Shown here piece by piece: positions 8,360-18,712 of a stretch of 64,000 nucleotides of DNA. The notes beneath the pieces are model-generated. The model was not told the DNA's origin. It ran no database searches and was given only the letters and a program-made list of their open reading frames with translations. Both the position numbers and the translations under genes were made by a program. Origin of the DNA: Streptococcus infantis (GTDB lineage Bacteria > Bacillota > Bacilli > Lactobacillales > Streptococcaceae). The stretch lies in contig NZ_JAHZPZ010000005.1 in NCBI RefSeq assembly GCF_019929665.1, positions 1-64,000 of the forward strand. The letters run 5' to 3'. Each line of letters starts with the position of its first letter. The stretch's first letter is position 1.

Positions 8360-11300
8360 ATGAAACAGTATTTTTTAGAAAAAAGTCGTATATTCAGTAT
8401 TCGTAAACTAACGGTTGGTGTAGCCTCTGTGGCAGTTGGACTGGCTTTTTTTGCATCTGGAAATGTTGCCGCTAACGAAGTTGTGACAGAGCCAAAACTG
8501 GAAGTAGAAGGTCAGGCCAAAGAAGTAATCGATGTCGATAAAGAAAAAGTTGAAGCAGTTAAGGAAACTAAAGAAGTAGTGAGTCCTGTAAAAGAAGAAG
8601 TTGCTGAACAAGCAGCTCCTGCTACAGAAAAAGTAACAGAAGAAACTAAAACTACTGAAGAGGCTGGAGATTTACTTCCAGTAGAAATTCCTGACCGTGC
8701 CTATCCTGATACACCAGTGAAGAAACTTGACAGTTCAGCGATTGTATCAGAAAAAGATAGCCCGAAAGTTGAAACTAAAAGTATTTTAAAAGCTGAAGAA
8801 GCAAGTACAACTGAAGGCAAAAAAGAAAATAGAGCCATTATCAATGGTGGCCAAGACCTTAAGCATATCAATTATGAGGGGCAACCAGCTACATCGGCTA
8901 CCATGATTTACACAATCTACAGTTCACCTCTAGCAGACGGTGGAACTCAGCGTTACCTCAATTCAGGTTCAGGTATCTTTGTGGCTCCAAATATCATGCT
9001 GACAGTCGCTCACAATTTCTTGAAGAAGGATGCCGAAACCAATGCTGGTAATATCTTAGGTGGTGATACTGCTAAGTTCTACTACAATGTTGGTTCTAAT
9101 ACTCCAAAAGAAAGATCATTGCCAACTTCAGGAAAAACTGTTTTGTTCCAAGAAAAGGATATTCATTTCTGGAATAAAGATAAGTTTGGTGAAGGATACA
9201 AGAATGACCTAGCCTTGGTTGTGGCTCCAGTTCCAGTACAGATTGCAAGTCCAAATAAGGCAGCAACCTTTACTCCGTTAGCAGAGCATCGGGAATACAA
9301 AGCTGGAGAACCTGTGAGCACAATTGGCTATCCTACAGATTCAACTTCTCCAGAATTGAAGGAACCAATTGTACCTGGTCAATTGTATAAGGCAGACGGT
9401 GTCGTTAGAGATACTGAAAAGTATGATGATAAGGGAACAGTAGGTGTTACCTATCGTTTGACTTCTGTATCAGGTCTTTCTGGTGGTGGAATTATCAACG
9501 GTGATGGTAAGGTCATTGGGATCCACCAACGTGGTACTGTTGATAATGCGAACATTGCTGAAAAAGACCGCTTCGGTGGAGGTCTAGTTCTATCTCCAGA
9601 ACAACTAGCATGGGCTAAAGGCATCATTGATAAATACGGTGTTAAAGGCTGGTATCAAGGCGATAACGGTAGCCGTTATTACTTTACTCCAGAGGGAGAA
9701 ATGTTAAGAAATAAGACAGCAGTTATCGGTGAAAACAAATATTCATTCGATGAAAGTGGTGTAGCAACTCTCCTTGAAGGCGTTGACTATGGCCGTGTAG
9801 TTATCGAGCATGTGGACCAAAATGATAACCCAGTCAAAGAAAACGATACCTTTGTAGATAAGGCAGAAGTTGGTGCTCAATTCAACTATAACTATAAAAC
9901 AGAAATTGAAAAGACTGACTTCTTCAAGAAGAATAAAGAAAAATATGAGATTGTATCGATTGATGGCAAAGCTGTCAATAAACAATTGAAAGACGCTTGG
10001 GAAGATGATTATAGTGTTGTGAGCAAGGCTCCTGCAGGAACTCGCGTCATCAAGGTGGTTTATAAAGTGAACAAAGGTTCCTTTGAGGTTCACTATCGCT
10101 TAAAAGACTCTGATAAAGAGTTGACAACTGCAGATGTGGATAATAACGAAGGTAAAGAATACGATGTTTCCTTTGTTCATAAATTCCAAGCCAAAGAAAT
10201 TGCAGGTTATCGTGCAGTAAATGCAAGTCAAGAAGCAACTATCAAGCATAAAGGGGTGAATGAAGTTATTTTTGAATACGAAAAGATTGAAGATCCAAAA
10301 CCAGCAACTCCTGTAACTCCAGTAGTTGATCCAAAAGATGAAGAAACAGAAATTGCTGCTTACGGTCCACTTCCAAGCAAGGCTCAATTGGACTACCACA
10401 AGGAAGAATTGGCTGCCTTCATCCACTATGGTATGAATACTTATACCAACTCTGAGTGGGGGAACGGTAGAGAAAATCCTCAGTACTTCAATCCAACTAA
10501 CCTTGATACAGATCAGTGGATTAAGACTTTGAAGGATGCTGGATTCAAACGAACAATCATGGTTGTAAAACACCATGACGGATTTGTGATTTATCCATCT
10601 AAATATACAGACCATACGGTGGCTGCAAGTCCATGGAAAGATGGTAAGGGTGACCTTCTCGAAGAAATCTCTAAATCAGCAACTAAGTATGACATGAATA
10701 TGGGTGTTTACTTATCACCATGGGATGCCAACCATCCTAAATATCATGTTGCAACTGAGAAAGAGTACAACGAATACTACCTCAACCAACTCAAGGAAAT
10801 CCTTGGCAATCCTAAATACGGAAACAAAGGTAAATTCATCGAAGTTTGGATGGACGGTGCGCGTGGTAGCGGAGCTCAAAAAGTAACGTATACCTTTGAT
10901 GAGTGGTTCAAGTACATCAAGGAAGCTGAAGGAGATATCGCTATCTTCTCTGCTCAACCGACAAGTGTCCGTTGGATCGGTAATGAACGTGGTATCGCAG
11001 GAGATCCAGTTTGGCATAAGGTCAAGAAAGCTAAAATCACTGATGATGTGAAGAATGAATATCTTAACCATGGAGATCCAGAAGGAGATATGTACTCAGT
11101 TGGTGAAGCAGACGTTTCTATCCGATCAGGTTGGTTCTACCATGACAATCAACAGCCAAAATCAATCAAAGATTTGATGGATATCTACTTCAAGTCTGTT
11201 GGTCGTGGAACGCCACTTCTCCTCAATATTCCACCTAATAAAGAAGGTAAATTCGCAGATGCAGACGTGGCTCGCTTGCAAGAATTCCGAGCAACCTTGG

Positions 11301-14300
11301 ATCAAATGTATGCGACTGACTTCGCTAAGGGTGCAACTGTAACTGCAAGCTCTACTCGTAAGAATCACTTGTATCAAGCAAGTCATTTGACAGATGGTAA
11401 GGATGATACGAGCTGGGCACTAGCAAATGATGCTAAGACAGGTGAATTTACTGTCGATCTTGGACAAAAGAGACGCTTTGACGTAGTCGAACTCAAAGAA
11501 GATATCGCTAAGGGTCAACGTATCTCTGGCTTCAAGGTTGAAGTTGAACTTAATGGACGTTGGGTACCATACGGTGAAGGTTCGACTGTTGGCTATCGTC
11601 GTCTTATCCAAGGTCAACCAGTAGAGGCACAAAAGATTCGTGTAACCATTACTGGTGCACAAGCGACTCCAATTTTGACAAACTTCTCTGTTTATAAGAC
11701 ACCAAGCAGTATCGAGAAGACAGATGGTTACCCTCTAGGACTAGATTACCATTCAAATACAACTGCTGATAAAGAGAATACAACTTGGTATGATGAATCT
11801 GAAGGCGTCCGCGGAACATCTATGTGGACTAACCAAAAAGATGCTAGTGTAACCTACCGTTTCACTGGAACAAAAGCATATGTAGTGTCTACAGTTGATC
11901 CAAACCACGGTGAAATGTCCGTTTACGTGGATGGTCAAAAGGTTGCAGACGTACAAACCAAAAATGCAGCTCGCAAGCGTAGTCAGATGGTCTATGAAAC
12001 AGATGACTTGGCTCCAGGTGAACATACTATCAAGCTTGTCAATAAGACTGGCGAGCCTATTGCAACGGAAGGTATCTACACGCTCAACAATGCTGGTAAA
12101 GGTATGTTTGAGATGAAAGAAACGACCTATGAAGTTCAAAAAGGTCAACCGGTTACTGTAACCATTAAACGTGTTGGTGGTAGCAAAGGAACAGCAACAG
12201 TCCATGTTGTAACAGAACCAGGAACAGGGGTTCATGGTAAAGTGTACAAGGACACAACTGCTGACCTGACTTTCCAAGATGGTGAAACTGAGAAAACAAT
12301 CACGATTCCAACGATCGACTTTACAGAGCAAGCTGATTCAATCTTTGACTTCAAAGTGAAAATGACTAGCGTTTCTGACAATGCCCTTCTTGGTTTTGCT
12401 TCAGAAGCTACTATTCGAGTGATGAAGGCAGAATTGCTCATAAAAGACCAAACAAGCTATGACGATCAGGCAACTCAGCTTGACTATAGTCCAGGTTGGA
12501 ACCATGAAACGAACTCAGCTGATAAATACCAAAATACAGAATCATGGGCGTCATTTGGACGTTTGACAGAAGAGCAGAAGAAAAATGCCAGCGTAACAGC
12601 CTACTTCTACGGAACAGGTCTTGAGATCAAAGGATATGTGGATCCAGGACATGGTATCTACAAGGTGACGTTAGACGGTAGAAAAGTCGAGTATCAAGAT
12701 GGCCTAGGTAATGCTTCTGAGTACAACGGTAAGAAGTACTTCAGTGGTACAGCTACTACTCGTCAAGGTGGTCAGACTCTTGTTCGTTTGACTGGACTCG
12801 AAGAAGGTTGGCATGCTGTAACCTTGCAATTGGATCCAAAACGTAATGATACTACGAGAAATATTGGTATCCAAGTTGACCAGTTCATCACTCATGGTGA
12901 AGGTAGTGCTCTTTATACCAAAGCAGAGTTAATCCAAGCCATGAAGAACTGGAAGGATGAGTTGGTTAAGTTTGACCAGACAAGCTTGAAGAATACTCCA
13001 GAGGCACGTCAAGCCTTCAAGTCAAACTTGGATAAATTATCTGAGCAACTTTCAGCAAGTGAAGCCAATGCACAAGAAGTTCTGAAGACAGTAGCAGCTT
13101 TGCAAACGATCCTTGATAAGGAAGAAAATTATGGCACAGATGATACGCCAACACCAGAACAGCCAGAAGAACCAAACTATGACAAGGCTATGGCAAGTCT
13201 GACCGAAGCGATTGAAAGAAAAACAGCTGAACTTGGTGATGACAAGGAAGCTAAGAAGAAGTTAGTTGCATTAACAGAGCAAGCCTTGACAGCCATCCAA
13301 GAAGCCAAGACTCAGGATGCAGTAGATAAGGCCTTGCAAGCAGCTTTGGCATCTATCAACAGTCTTCAAGCAACTCCGAAAGAGGAGCCGGCTCCAGAAG
13401 AACCAAAACAGCCAGAAGAGCCTAACTATGACAAGGCTATGGCAAGTCTGACCGAAGCGATTGAAAGAAAAACAGCTGAGCTCGGTGATGACAAGGAAGC
13501 TAAGAAGAAGCTAGTTGCATTAACAGAGCAAGCCTTGACAGCTATCCAAGAAGCTAAGACTCAGGATGCGGTAGATAAGGCCTTGCAAGCAGCTCTGGCA
13601 TCTATCAACAGTCTTCAAGCAACTCCAAAAGAGGAACCATCAAAACCAGAAGAACCAGCACAGCCAGAGGAGCCATCAAAACCAGAAGAGTCTAAAGTTG
13701 ACTACCATAAGGCGATTGCAGATTTGACTGAAGCTATCGAGAAAAAAGCAACAGAACTTGCCGATGATGTAGCTGCTCAGGAAAAACTCGTTGAACTTGG
13801 AGAACAAGCTCTTGCGGCTATCCAAGAAGCTAAGACTCAGGATGCTGTTGAAAAAGCCTTGCAAGACGCGTTGGTATCCATCAATAAGCTTCAAGCAACT
13901 CCAAAAGAGGAGCCAAGCAAGCCAGAAGAACCAGCAAAACCAGAGGAACCAGCAAAACCAGAGGAGCCAGCAAAACCAGAGGAGGCAAGCAAGCCAGAAG
14001 AACCAGCAAAACCAGAAGAACCAGCAAAACCAGAAGAACCAGCAAAACCAGAAGAACCAACACAGCCAGAGGTACCAAGCAAACCAGTAGAGCCTAAGCT
14101 TGACTACGATAAAGCTATGGCAAGCTTGTCCGAAGCCATTAAAAGTAAAACAGCTGAGTTGGGTGATGACAAGGAAGCTAAGAAGAAACTAGTTGAACTA
14201 GCAGAACAAGCCTTAGCTGCTATTGAAGAAGCCAAAACTCAGGATGCAGTAGATAAGGCCTTGCAAGACGCTTTGGTATCCATCAATAAGCTTCAAGCAA

Positions 14301-15502
14301 CTCCAAAAGAGGAACCAGCTCCAGAAGAGCCTGCAAGACCAGAGGAACCAAGTAAGCCAGAAGAGCCAAGCAAACCAGAAGAACCAAGTAAGCCAGAAGA
14401 GGAAGTGAAACATTCAAATCTTCCAACAGAAGGTGTTAAAGAATTGAGTGTAACTCAACCAAGCCTTGAAGTAACGACAGATCCGATTGCCTTCAACACT
14501 ATTCGTCGTGAAAATTCTCTCTTAGCTAAAGGTAAGGAACAAGTCGTTTCTGAAGGAAAAGACGGACAAGTAACGACTTATGTAGAAGTTGACGGCAGCG
14601 ATCGTAAGGTTGTTAAGGTTGAACGTGAGGAAGCTCAAGACCGCATCGTTGAAGTAGGTACTCAAGAAGGAACTGCTATGCCGACAGAAGGCGTTATGAA
14701 CCTGGACTTTAACCTACCAAATCTAAAAGTAGAGAAAGAACCAATCGCCTTCAAGACTGTTCGCCGTGAGAATGCTGATTTAGCTAAAGGTAAGGAACGA
14801 GTTGTTTCTGAAGGAAAAGACGGACAAGTAACGACTTATGTAGAAGTCGATGGTGACAACCGTAAGGTTGTTAAGGTTGAACGTGAGGAAGCCCAAAATC
14901 GCATCGTCGAAGTTGGAACTAAGGAAGAAAGTCCATCAACTGATAGCACATTGAAGGTCTTGAAAGATTCATCAACAAACTTGAAACTGATTGCTCGAGA
15001 AGGGGACCTCAATGGTGGTTCTGTTCTAGAGGTCGATAAGGTTGCTGATCAGGTCTTGGAAGGTCGCCGTTTCGATGCTTATCAAATTCAATTGAAGAAT
15101 GAGAAAGGCGAACTTGTTCAATTGAAAGGTGCAGCCCTTGTTCAAGTTGCTGTGGCGTCTGATGTAGCCAATGTCTATGCCATGAATGCAAATCGAGAAT
15201 TGCAGGAAGTGAAGTTTGAACAGAAAGGTTCAGCACTTGAATTTGTAGCTCCACACCTAGGTGTCTATGCGGTAGTGTACAAGGATGCAGCTCAACCAAG
15301 TGCACCAGCAAATGTAGAAACTCCTGCTCCACAACCTATGGGAGAAGATAAGCCTTTAGCAGAGGCTAAGGGAACTGTAGCAGATTCTACAAGCAAACAG
15401 TTGCCGGCAACAGGAGAAGAAGTAAGTTCAGCTCTCTTGCCTGCCCTCACTCTTGTTTCAGGAATAATGCTATTCTTCTTCAAAAAAGAGATGAAGGATT
15501 AG
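8360..15502 (+). CDS. Giant LPXTG surface protein: trypsin-like protease + GH29 alpha-L-fucosidase
   Basis: A 2380-residue wall protein. The start is ATG 8360, 5 nt after AGGAGA, not the TTG at 8357. In order: FSIRK-type signal peptide (about 1-38); acidic spacer; trypsin-like/V8-like protease (about 158-428) with triad candidates His218 (TVAHN), Asp283 (NDLA) and Ser374 (GLSGGG); a wall-binding-like YYF repeat (430-470); two MucBP-like units (476-645); GH29 fucosidase (about 665-990) with nucleophile candidate Asp832 in EVWMDGARG; F5/8C-like module (990-1115); two beta-sandwich modules flanking a Calx-beta domain; a FIVAR-like helical unit; four 70-residue helical repeats with PEEPAKPEEP spacers; two G5-like repeats; LPATGE (2348-2353), hydrophobic segment and Lys tail. 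It should remove terminal fucose from host glycans, such as Lewis structures, and cut protein. Its location between the sialate kinase gene and nanR ties it to glycan foraging. Protease substrate is unknown. Confidence 0.9.
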   Translation: MKQYFLEKSRIFSIRKLTVGVASVAVGLAFFASGNVAANEVVTEPKLEVEGQAKEVIDVDKEKVEAVKETKEVVSPVKEEVAEQAAPATEKVTEETKTTEEAGDLLPVEIPDRAYPDTPVKKLDSSAIVSEKDSPKVETKSILKAEEASTTEGKKENRAIINGGQDLKHINYEGQPATSATMIYTIYSSPLADGGTQRYLNSGSGIFVAPNIMLTVAHNFLKKDAETNAGNILGGDTAKFYYNVGSNTPKERSLPTSGKTVLFQEKDIHFWNKDKFGEGYKNDLALVVAPVPVQIASPNKAATFTPLAEHREYKAGEPVSTIGYPTDSTSPELKEPIVPGQLYKADGVVRDTEKYDDKGTVGVTYRLTSVSGLSGGGIINGDGKVIGIHQRGTVDNANIAEKDRFGGGLVLSPEQLAWAKGIIDKYGVKGWYQGDNGSRYYFTPEGEMLRNKTAVIGENKYSFDESGVATLLEGVDYGRVVIEHVDQNDNPVKENDTFVDKAEVGAQFNYNYKTEIEKTDFFKKNKEKYEIVSIDGKAVNKQLKDAWEDDYSVVSKAPAGTRVIKVVYKVNKGSFEVHYRLKDSDKELTTADVDNNEGKEYDVSFVHKFQAKEIAGYRAVNASQEATIKHKGVNEVIFEYEKIEDPKPATPVTPVVDPKDEETEIAAYGPLPSKAQLDYHKEELAAFIHYGMNTYTNSEWGNGRENPQYFNPTNLDTDQWIKTLKDAGFKRTIMVVKHHDGFVIYPSKYTDHTVAASPWKDGKGDLLEEISKSATKYDMNMGVYLSPWDANHPKYHVATEKEYNEYYLNQLKEILGNPKYGNKGKFIEVWMDGARGSGAQKVTYTFDEWFKYIKEAEGDIAIFSAQPTSVRWIGNERGIAGDPVWHKVKKAKITDDVKNEYLNHGDPEGDMYSVGEADVSIRSGWFYHDNQQPKSIKDLMDIYFKSVGRGTPLLLNIPPNKEGKFADADVARLQEFRATLDQMYATDFAKGATVTASSTRKNHLYQASHLTDGKDDTSWALANDAKTGEFTVDLGQKRRFDVVELKEDIAKGQRISGFKVEVELNGRWVPYGEGSTVGYRRLIQGQPVEAQKIRVTITGAQATPILTNFSVYKTPSSIEKTDGYPLGLDYHSNTTADKENTTWYDESEGVRGTSMWTNQKDASVTYRFTGTKAYVVSTVDPNHGEMSVYVDGQKVADVQTKNAARKRSQMVYETDDLAPGEHTIKLVNKTGEPIATEGIYTLNNAGKGMFEMKETTYEVQKGQPVTVTIKRVGGSKGTATVHVVTEPGTGVHGKVYKDTTADLTFQDGETEKTITIPTIDFTEQADSIFDFKVKMTSVSDNALLGFASEATIRVMKAELLIKDQTSYDDQATQLDYSPGWNHETNSADKYQNTESWASFGRLTEEQKKNASVTAYFYGTGLEIKGYVDPGHGIYKVTLDGRKVEYQDGLGNASEYNGKKYFSGTATTRQGGQTLVRLTGLEEGWHAVTLQLDPKRNDTTRNIGIQVDQFITHGEGSALYTKAELIQAMKNWKDELVKFDQTSLKNTPEARQAFKSNLDKLSEQLSASEANAQEVLKTVAALQTILDKEENYGTDDTPTPEQPEEPNYDKAMASLTEAIERKTAELGDDKEAKKKLVALTEQALTAIQEAKTQDAVDKALQAALASINSLQATPKEEPAPEEPKQPEEPNYDKAMASLTEAIERKTAELGDDKEAKKKLVALTEQALTAIQEAKTQDAVDKALQAALASINSLQATPKEEPSKPEEPAQPEEPSKPEESKVDYHKAIADLTEAIEKKATELADDVAAQEKLVELGEQALAAIQEAKTQDAVEKALQDALVSINKLQATPKEEPSKPEEPAKPEEPAKPEEPAKPEEASKPEEPAKPEEPAKPEEPAKPEEPTQPEVPSKPVEPKLDYDKAMASLSEAIKSKTAELGDDKEAKKKLVELAEQALAAIEEAKTQDAVDKALQDALVSINKLQATPKEEPAPEEPARPEEPSKPEEPSKPEEPSKPEEEVKHSNLPTEGVKELSVTQPSLEVTTDPIAFNTIRRENSLLAKGKEQVVSEGKDGQVTTYVEVDGSDRKVVKVEREEAQDRIVEVGTQEGTAMPTEGVMNLDFNLPNLKVEKEPIAFKTVRRENADLAKGKERVVSEGKDGQVTTYVEVDGDNRKVVKVEREEAQNRIVEVGTKEESPSTDSTLKVLKDSSTNLKLIAREGDLNGGSVLEVDKVADQVLEGRRFDAYQIQLKNEKGELVQLKGAALVQVAVASDVANVYAMNANRELQEVKFEQKGSALEFVAPHLGVYAVVYKDAAQPSAPANVETPAPQPMGEDKPLAEAKGTVADSTSKQLPATGEEVSSALLPALTLVSGIMLFFFKKEMKD
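13175..14318 (+). repeat. Four-copy helical repeat region with PEEPAK spacers inside the surface protein
   Basis: Repeat units start at 13175, 13424, 13697 and 14099. Copies 1 and 2 are nearly identical in DNA with a 249-bp period, indicating recent duplication. Copies 3 and 4 are diverged. Between copies 3 and 4 (about 13906-14096) lies a 12- to 15-bp low-complexity array encoding KPEEPA. The array probably spans the wall and is likely to vary in length between strains. Confidence 0.85.
14417..14925 (+). repeat. Two G5-like domain repeats inside the surface protein
   Basis: Two units of about 80 codons, each running from NLPTEGV or MPTEGV through EPIAFxTxRREN to the invariant core KVVKVEREEAQ, then RIVEVGT. 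The arrangement resembles G5 domains, which bind N-acetylglucosamine or zinc in other wall proteins. Confidence 0.65.
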
Positions 15503-15537
15503 CAGAGACTAAATCAAAGAAAGTATTTTAAACACTA

Positions 15538-15569
15538 AAAAAAGGGAGTCCCGTAGTGGACTCCCTTTT
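15538..15569 (+). terminator. Terminator of the surface-protein gene
   Basis: Stem AAAAGGGAGTCC / GGACTCCCTTTT with loop CGTAGT. It is near symmetrical and could act in both directions between the convergent genes. Confidence 0.9.
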
Positions 15570-15589
15570 ATTGATGAAGTTATTCCAAA

Positions 15590-15625
15590 CAGAAAGCCCT
15601 GAATGGTTTTCAATTTCAGGGTTTT
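15590..15625 (-). terminator. Possible terminator at the 3' end of nanR
   Basis: On the minus strand, CCCTGAA pairs with TTCAGGG, followed by CTTTCTGTTT. It overlaps the nanR stop codon. The T-run is weak. Confidence 0.45.
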
Positions 15626-16467
15626 CTATGTCTTGTGTTTCTACGATAACCATTCAGTCTATTATTCTCCCAATAGCTATTAAAGATTTTTTCTTTACTT
15701 TCGCGATCGATCTCTAGGAAATAAGCGTAGAGTAAATCAATGATAATCAGCATTGGAATCTGAGCAGAAATTCGTTGAATATAAGATGCTTGGTTTTGGC
15801 TTGCGACCAAAATAGTTTCTGTAAATGCTTGAGTATCCTTATTCGGTGAACTTGTAAATAGAACTGTCTTAGCTCCCATATCTTGGGCATCTAATAAACT
15901 ATCGATGATGGACGGTGTTGTTCCTGAGAGGGAAAAACCAAAGACCAAACATTTTTCATCAATGATACTAGTCGTCCAGGCAAAACCGTCTGGATCTGTT
16001 AAGGCTTCACAGACGACACCCAATCTCATAAAACGTAGCTTCATCTCACGTGCGACTAGACCAGAACTCCCAGTTCCGAAAAAATACACGCGTTCTGATC
16101 GCTCAATCATCTGAGCTACACGTTCCAACTGCTCATCGTCAATCAATCCTTGAGAAATTTCTCGCACATTTGCATAACTTCTGAGAACTCGTTGAGTCAA
16201 AGGATTCATATCCTGTTGAGGAGCAGAAAGAGTGTCTTTTTGTTGTTGATATTTGAAGATGAATTCTCGATAGCCCTTAAAACCACACTTCTTGGCAAAA
16301 CGAGTGAGCGCCGCCTGGGAAATATGAAGTTTTTGCGTGACTTGTTGAGAGGATAAATCATCATTTATGGTGTCTGCCTGCAGAAAATAGCGGGCAATTT
16401 CTTGCTCTAAATCGGTCATTTCTTCAAAGTGAAGGTCGATAATCGTAGAGATATCTTGCTTATTCAT
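15616..16467 (-). CDS. nanR: RpiR-family regulator NanR of the sialic-acid locus
   Basis: A 283-residue RpiR-type regulator with an N-terminal helix-turn-helix (SSQQVTQKLHISQAALTRFA near 43-62) and a C-terminal SIS sugar-phosphate-binding domain (FFGTGSSGLVAREMKLRFM near 125-143, and FGFSLSGTTP). I start it at the ATG encoding MNKQDIS, preceded by AAAAGGAGTTCC. The longer frame upstream has no RBS and runs into the promoter. Its position beside pbp2b matches the regulator that activates the pneumococcal nan genes. Expected effector is ManNAc-6-P, from family knowledge. Candidate operators are the palindromes at 461-476 and 6075-6088. Confidence 0.88.
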   Translation of the reverse strand: MNKQDISTIIDLHFEEMTDLEQEIARYFLQADTINDDLSSQQVTQKLHISQAALTRFAKKCGFKGYREFIFKYQQQKDTLSAPQQDMNPLTQRVLRSYANVREISQGLIDDEQLERVAQMIERSERVYFFGTGSSGLVAREMKLRFMRLGVVCEALTDPDGFAWTTSIIDEKCLVFGFSLSGTTPSIIDSLLDAQDMGAKTVLFTSSPNKDTQAFTETILVASQNQASYIQRISAQIPMLIIIDLLYAYFLEIDRESKEKIFNSYWENNRLNGYRRNTRHRKP

Positions 16468-16537
16468 GGAACTCCTTTTATAGCTATTTGCCAAAATTAC
16501 TTTGACAAATCTAACAAATAAAATAGCGCTTACCTCC

Positions 16538-16546
16538 ATTATATCA
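16538..16546 (-). promoter_or_regulatory. nanR promoter, extended -10
   Basis: Minus-strand TGATATAAT is an extended -10 element about 70 nt before the nanR start. No clear -35 is visible. Confidence 0.5.
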
Positions 16547-16612
16547 TAGAAAATACTTTTTGGACCAAAAAGGAAAAGTCTTTTCTTTTTCCATAATTTT
16601 CTACCTAAATTA

Positions 16613-16621
16613 TGGTACAAT
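16613..16621 (+). promoter_or_regulatory. pbp2b promoter, extended -10
   Basis: TGGTACAAT is an extended -10 element with no good -35. Transcription would start near 16628, leaving a very short leader. Confidence 0.5.
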
Positions 16622-16659
16622 GAAGAGTGTGATTTTGATTAGAAATGAGATTGATGTGT

Positions 16660-18702
16660 ATGAGAAAATTCAATAGCCACTCGATACCGATACGGCTTAA
16701 TTTGTTATTTGCAATCGTCATTTTGCTCTTTTTAGCAATTATTGGTCGTTTGCTTTATATGCAAGTTCTTCATAAGGATTTTTATGAAAACAAACTCGCT
16801 TCTGCTAGCCAAACTCGAGTAACCATGGGTTCCGCTCGTGGAGAAATTTATGATGCAACAGGAAAACCTTTAGTCCAAAACACCGTTAAGCAAGTTGTTT
16901 CCTTTACACGAAGCAACAAGATGACTGCGGCTGATTTGAAGGATATTTCTAAAAAATTGTTGACCTATGTCACAGTCACCTCTCCAGAGTTGACGGACCG
17001 TCAAATGGCTGATTACTACTTGGCTGATGCTGAAGTTTATAAGAAGACAGTTGAAGCTCTTCCAAAAGATAAACGATATGATTCAGATGGCAATCAACTT
17101 TCCGAATCTGAACTCTATAACAACGCTGCTGAGAGTATTACTTCCAGTCAATTAAACTACTCAGAGGATGAAAAGAAGGCAATCTATATCTTTAGTCAGC
17201 TCAATGCAGTAGAAAATTTTGCGACAGGAAATATTCAAACGGATCCTTTGAGCGATACACAGGTAGCTGTGATTGCTTCTGCATCTAAGGAATTGCCAGG
17301 TATTTCCATCTCTACTTCATGGGACCGAAAAGTCTTAGAAACTTCTCTTTCATCTATAGTTGGAAGTGTTTCGAGTGAAAAATCTGGTCTTCCAGCAGAA
17401 GAAGTGGACGCTTATTTGAAAAAAGGTTACTCACTCAATGACCGTGTTGGGACTTCCTATCTTGAAAAGCAATACGAAGAAGTCTTGCAAGGAAAACGTA
17501 CCGTCAAGGAAATCCATTTGGACAAGCACGGAGACATGGAGAGTGTAGAAAATATCGAAGAAGGAAGCAAGGGTAAAAATATCAAATTGACCATTGATTT
17601 GGCCTTCCAAGATAGCGTAGACAGTCTCTTGAAGAGTTATTTCAACTCAGAACTTGCAAATGGTGGAGCCAGATATTCTGAAGGTGTCTATGCAGTAGCC
17701 CTCAATCCTAAGACAGGTGCTGTATTAGCCATGTCAGGAATGAAGCACAATGTAGAGACTGGAGAACTGACCACAGACTCACTCGGAACTGTCACCAATG
17801 TCTTCGTACCAGGATCTGTCGTTAAGGCAGCTACCATCAGTTCAGGTTGGGAAAATGGGGTCTTGTCAGGAAATCAAACCTTGACAGATCAACCAATCGT
17901 CTTCCAAGGTTCTGCGCCGATCAATTCCTGGTATACCCCTTATTATGGTTCTTTCCCGATTACAGCAGTTGAGGCCTTGGAGTATTCATCCAATACCTAC
18001 ATGGTCCAAACTGCTCTTGGAATCATGGGGCAAACTTATCAGCCGAATATGACAGTAGGAACCAACAGTCTCGAATCTGCCATGGGAAAACTTCGTTCAA
18101 CCTTCGGTGAGTATGGTTTAGGAGTTTCTACAGGAATCGACCTACCGGATGAGTCAACAGGCTTTATTCCTAAAGACTACGATTTGGCCAACTATCTAAA
18201 TAATGCCTTTGGGCAGTTTGATAACTACACACCGATGCAGTTAGCTCAGTATGTGGCAACTATTGCCAATAATGGTGTCCGCTTAGCTCCTCATATCGTG
18301 GAAGGAGTCTACGACAACAACGAACAAGGTGGTTTGGGAGAACTCATTAAGCAAACGGACAGCACAGAAATGAATAAGATTAATATTTCTGAGTCTGATA
18401 TGTCTATCTTGCAACAAGGCTTTTACCAAGTATCGCACGGGACAAGTGCTCTTACGACAGGTCGTGCCTTTTCAAATGGTGCAGCAGTCTCCATCAGTGG
18501 GAAAACTGGTACAGCCGAAAGTTACGTGAATGGTGGTCAGAAAGCCAACAACACTAATGCTGTGGCCTATGCGCCAACCGATAATCCGCAGATTGCAGTC
18601 GCAGTTGTATTCCCGCATAATACGAATCTAACTAATGGTGTCGGACCTTCGATTGCTCGCGACATTATCAATCTATACAACCAACACCATCCAATGAACT
18701 AG
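16660..18702 (+). CDS. pbp2b: Penicillin-binding protein 2B (class B transpeptidase)
   Basis: Essential D,D-transpeptidase for peripheral (elongation) peptidoglycan synthesis, anchored by one N-terminal membrane helix. Active-site motifs are SVVK (Ser386 from this start), SSN (443-445) and KTG (about 614-616). With ATG 16660 these match the standard PBP2b numbering. An upstream in-frame ATG at 16645 would add MRLMC; neither start has a strong Shine-Dalgarno sequence, though GAGA lies 8-12 nt before 16660. The residue after SSN is Thr (SSNTY), the form seen in penicillin-susceptible pneumococci rather than the T446A substitution of resistant mosaics. Followed 10 nt later by recR. Confidence 0.95.
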   Translation: MRKFNSHSIPIRLNLLFAIVILLFLAIIGRLLYMQVLHKDFYENKLASASQTRVTMGSARGEIYDATGKPLVQNTVKQVVSFTRSNKMTAADLKDISKKLLTYVTVTSPELTDRQMADYYLADAEVYKKTVEALPKDKRYDSDGNQLSESELYNNAAESITSSQLNYSEDEKKAIYIFSQLNAVENFATGNIQTDPLSDTQVAVIASASKELPGISISTSWDRKVLETSLSSIVGSVSSEKSGLPAEEVDAYLKKGYSLNDRVGTSYLEKQYEEVLQGKRTVKEIHLDKHGDMESVENIEEGSKGKNIKLTIDLAFQDSVDSLLKSYFNSELANGGARYSEGVYAVALNPKTGAVLAMSGMKHNVETGELTTDSLGTVTNVFVPGSVVKAATISSGWENGVLSGNQTLTDQPIVFQGSAPINSWYTPYYGSFPITAVEALEYSSNTYMVQTALGIMGQTYQPNMTVGTNSLESAMGKLRSTFGEYGLGVSTGIDLPDESTGFIPKDYDLANYLNNAFGQFDNYTPMQLAQYVATIANNGVRLAPHIVEGVYDNNEQGGLGELIKQTDSTEMNKINISESDMSILQQGFYQVSHGTSALTTGRAFSNGAAVSISGKTGTAESYVNGGQKANNTNAVAYAPTDNPQIAVAVVFPHNTNLTNGVGPSIARDIINLYNQHHPMN

Positions 18703-18712
18703 AAAGGAAGCC

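Noticed and set aside
13791..14090. Alternative-frame ORFs rich in Gln/Asn or Leu/Val across the PEEPAK array
   Set aside because: Low-complexity shadows of the repeat in the true frame; no RBS, and the main frame is continuous for 2380 codons.
13906..14096. Short regular repeats resembling a CRISPR array at first sight
   Set aside because: Units of 12-15 bp with no unique spacers, entirely inside a coding frame as KPEEPA codons.
15009..15332. 107-residue minus-strand ORF within the surface-protein gene
   Set aside because: Shadow frame with His/Leu-rich composition and no RBS, inside a clear coding region.
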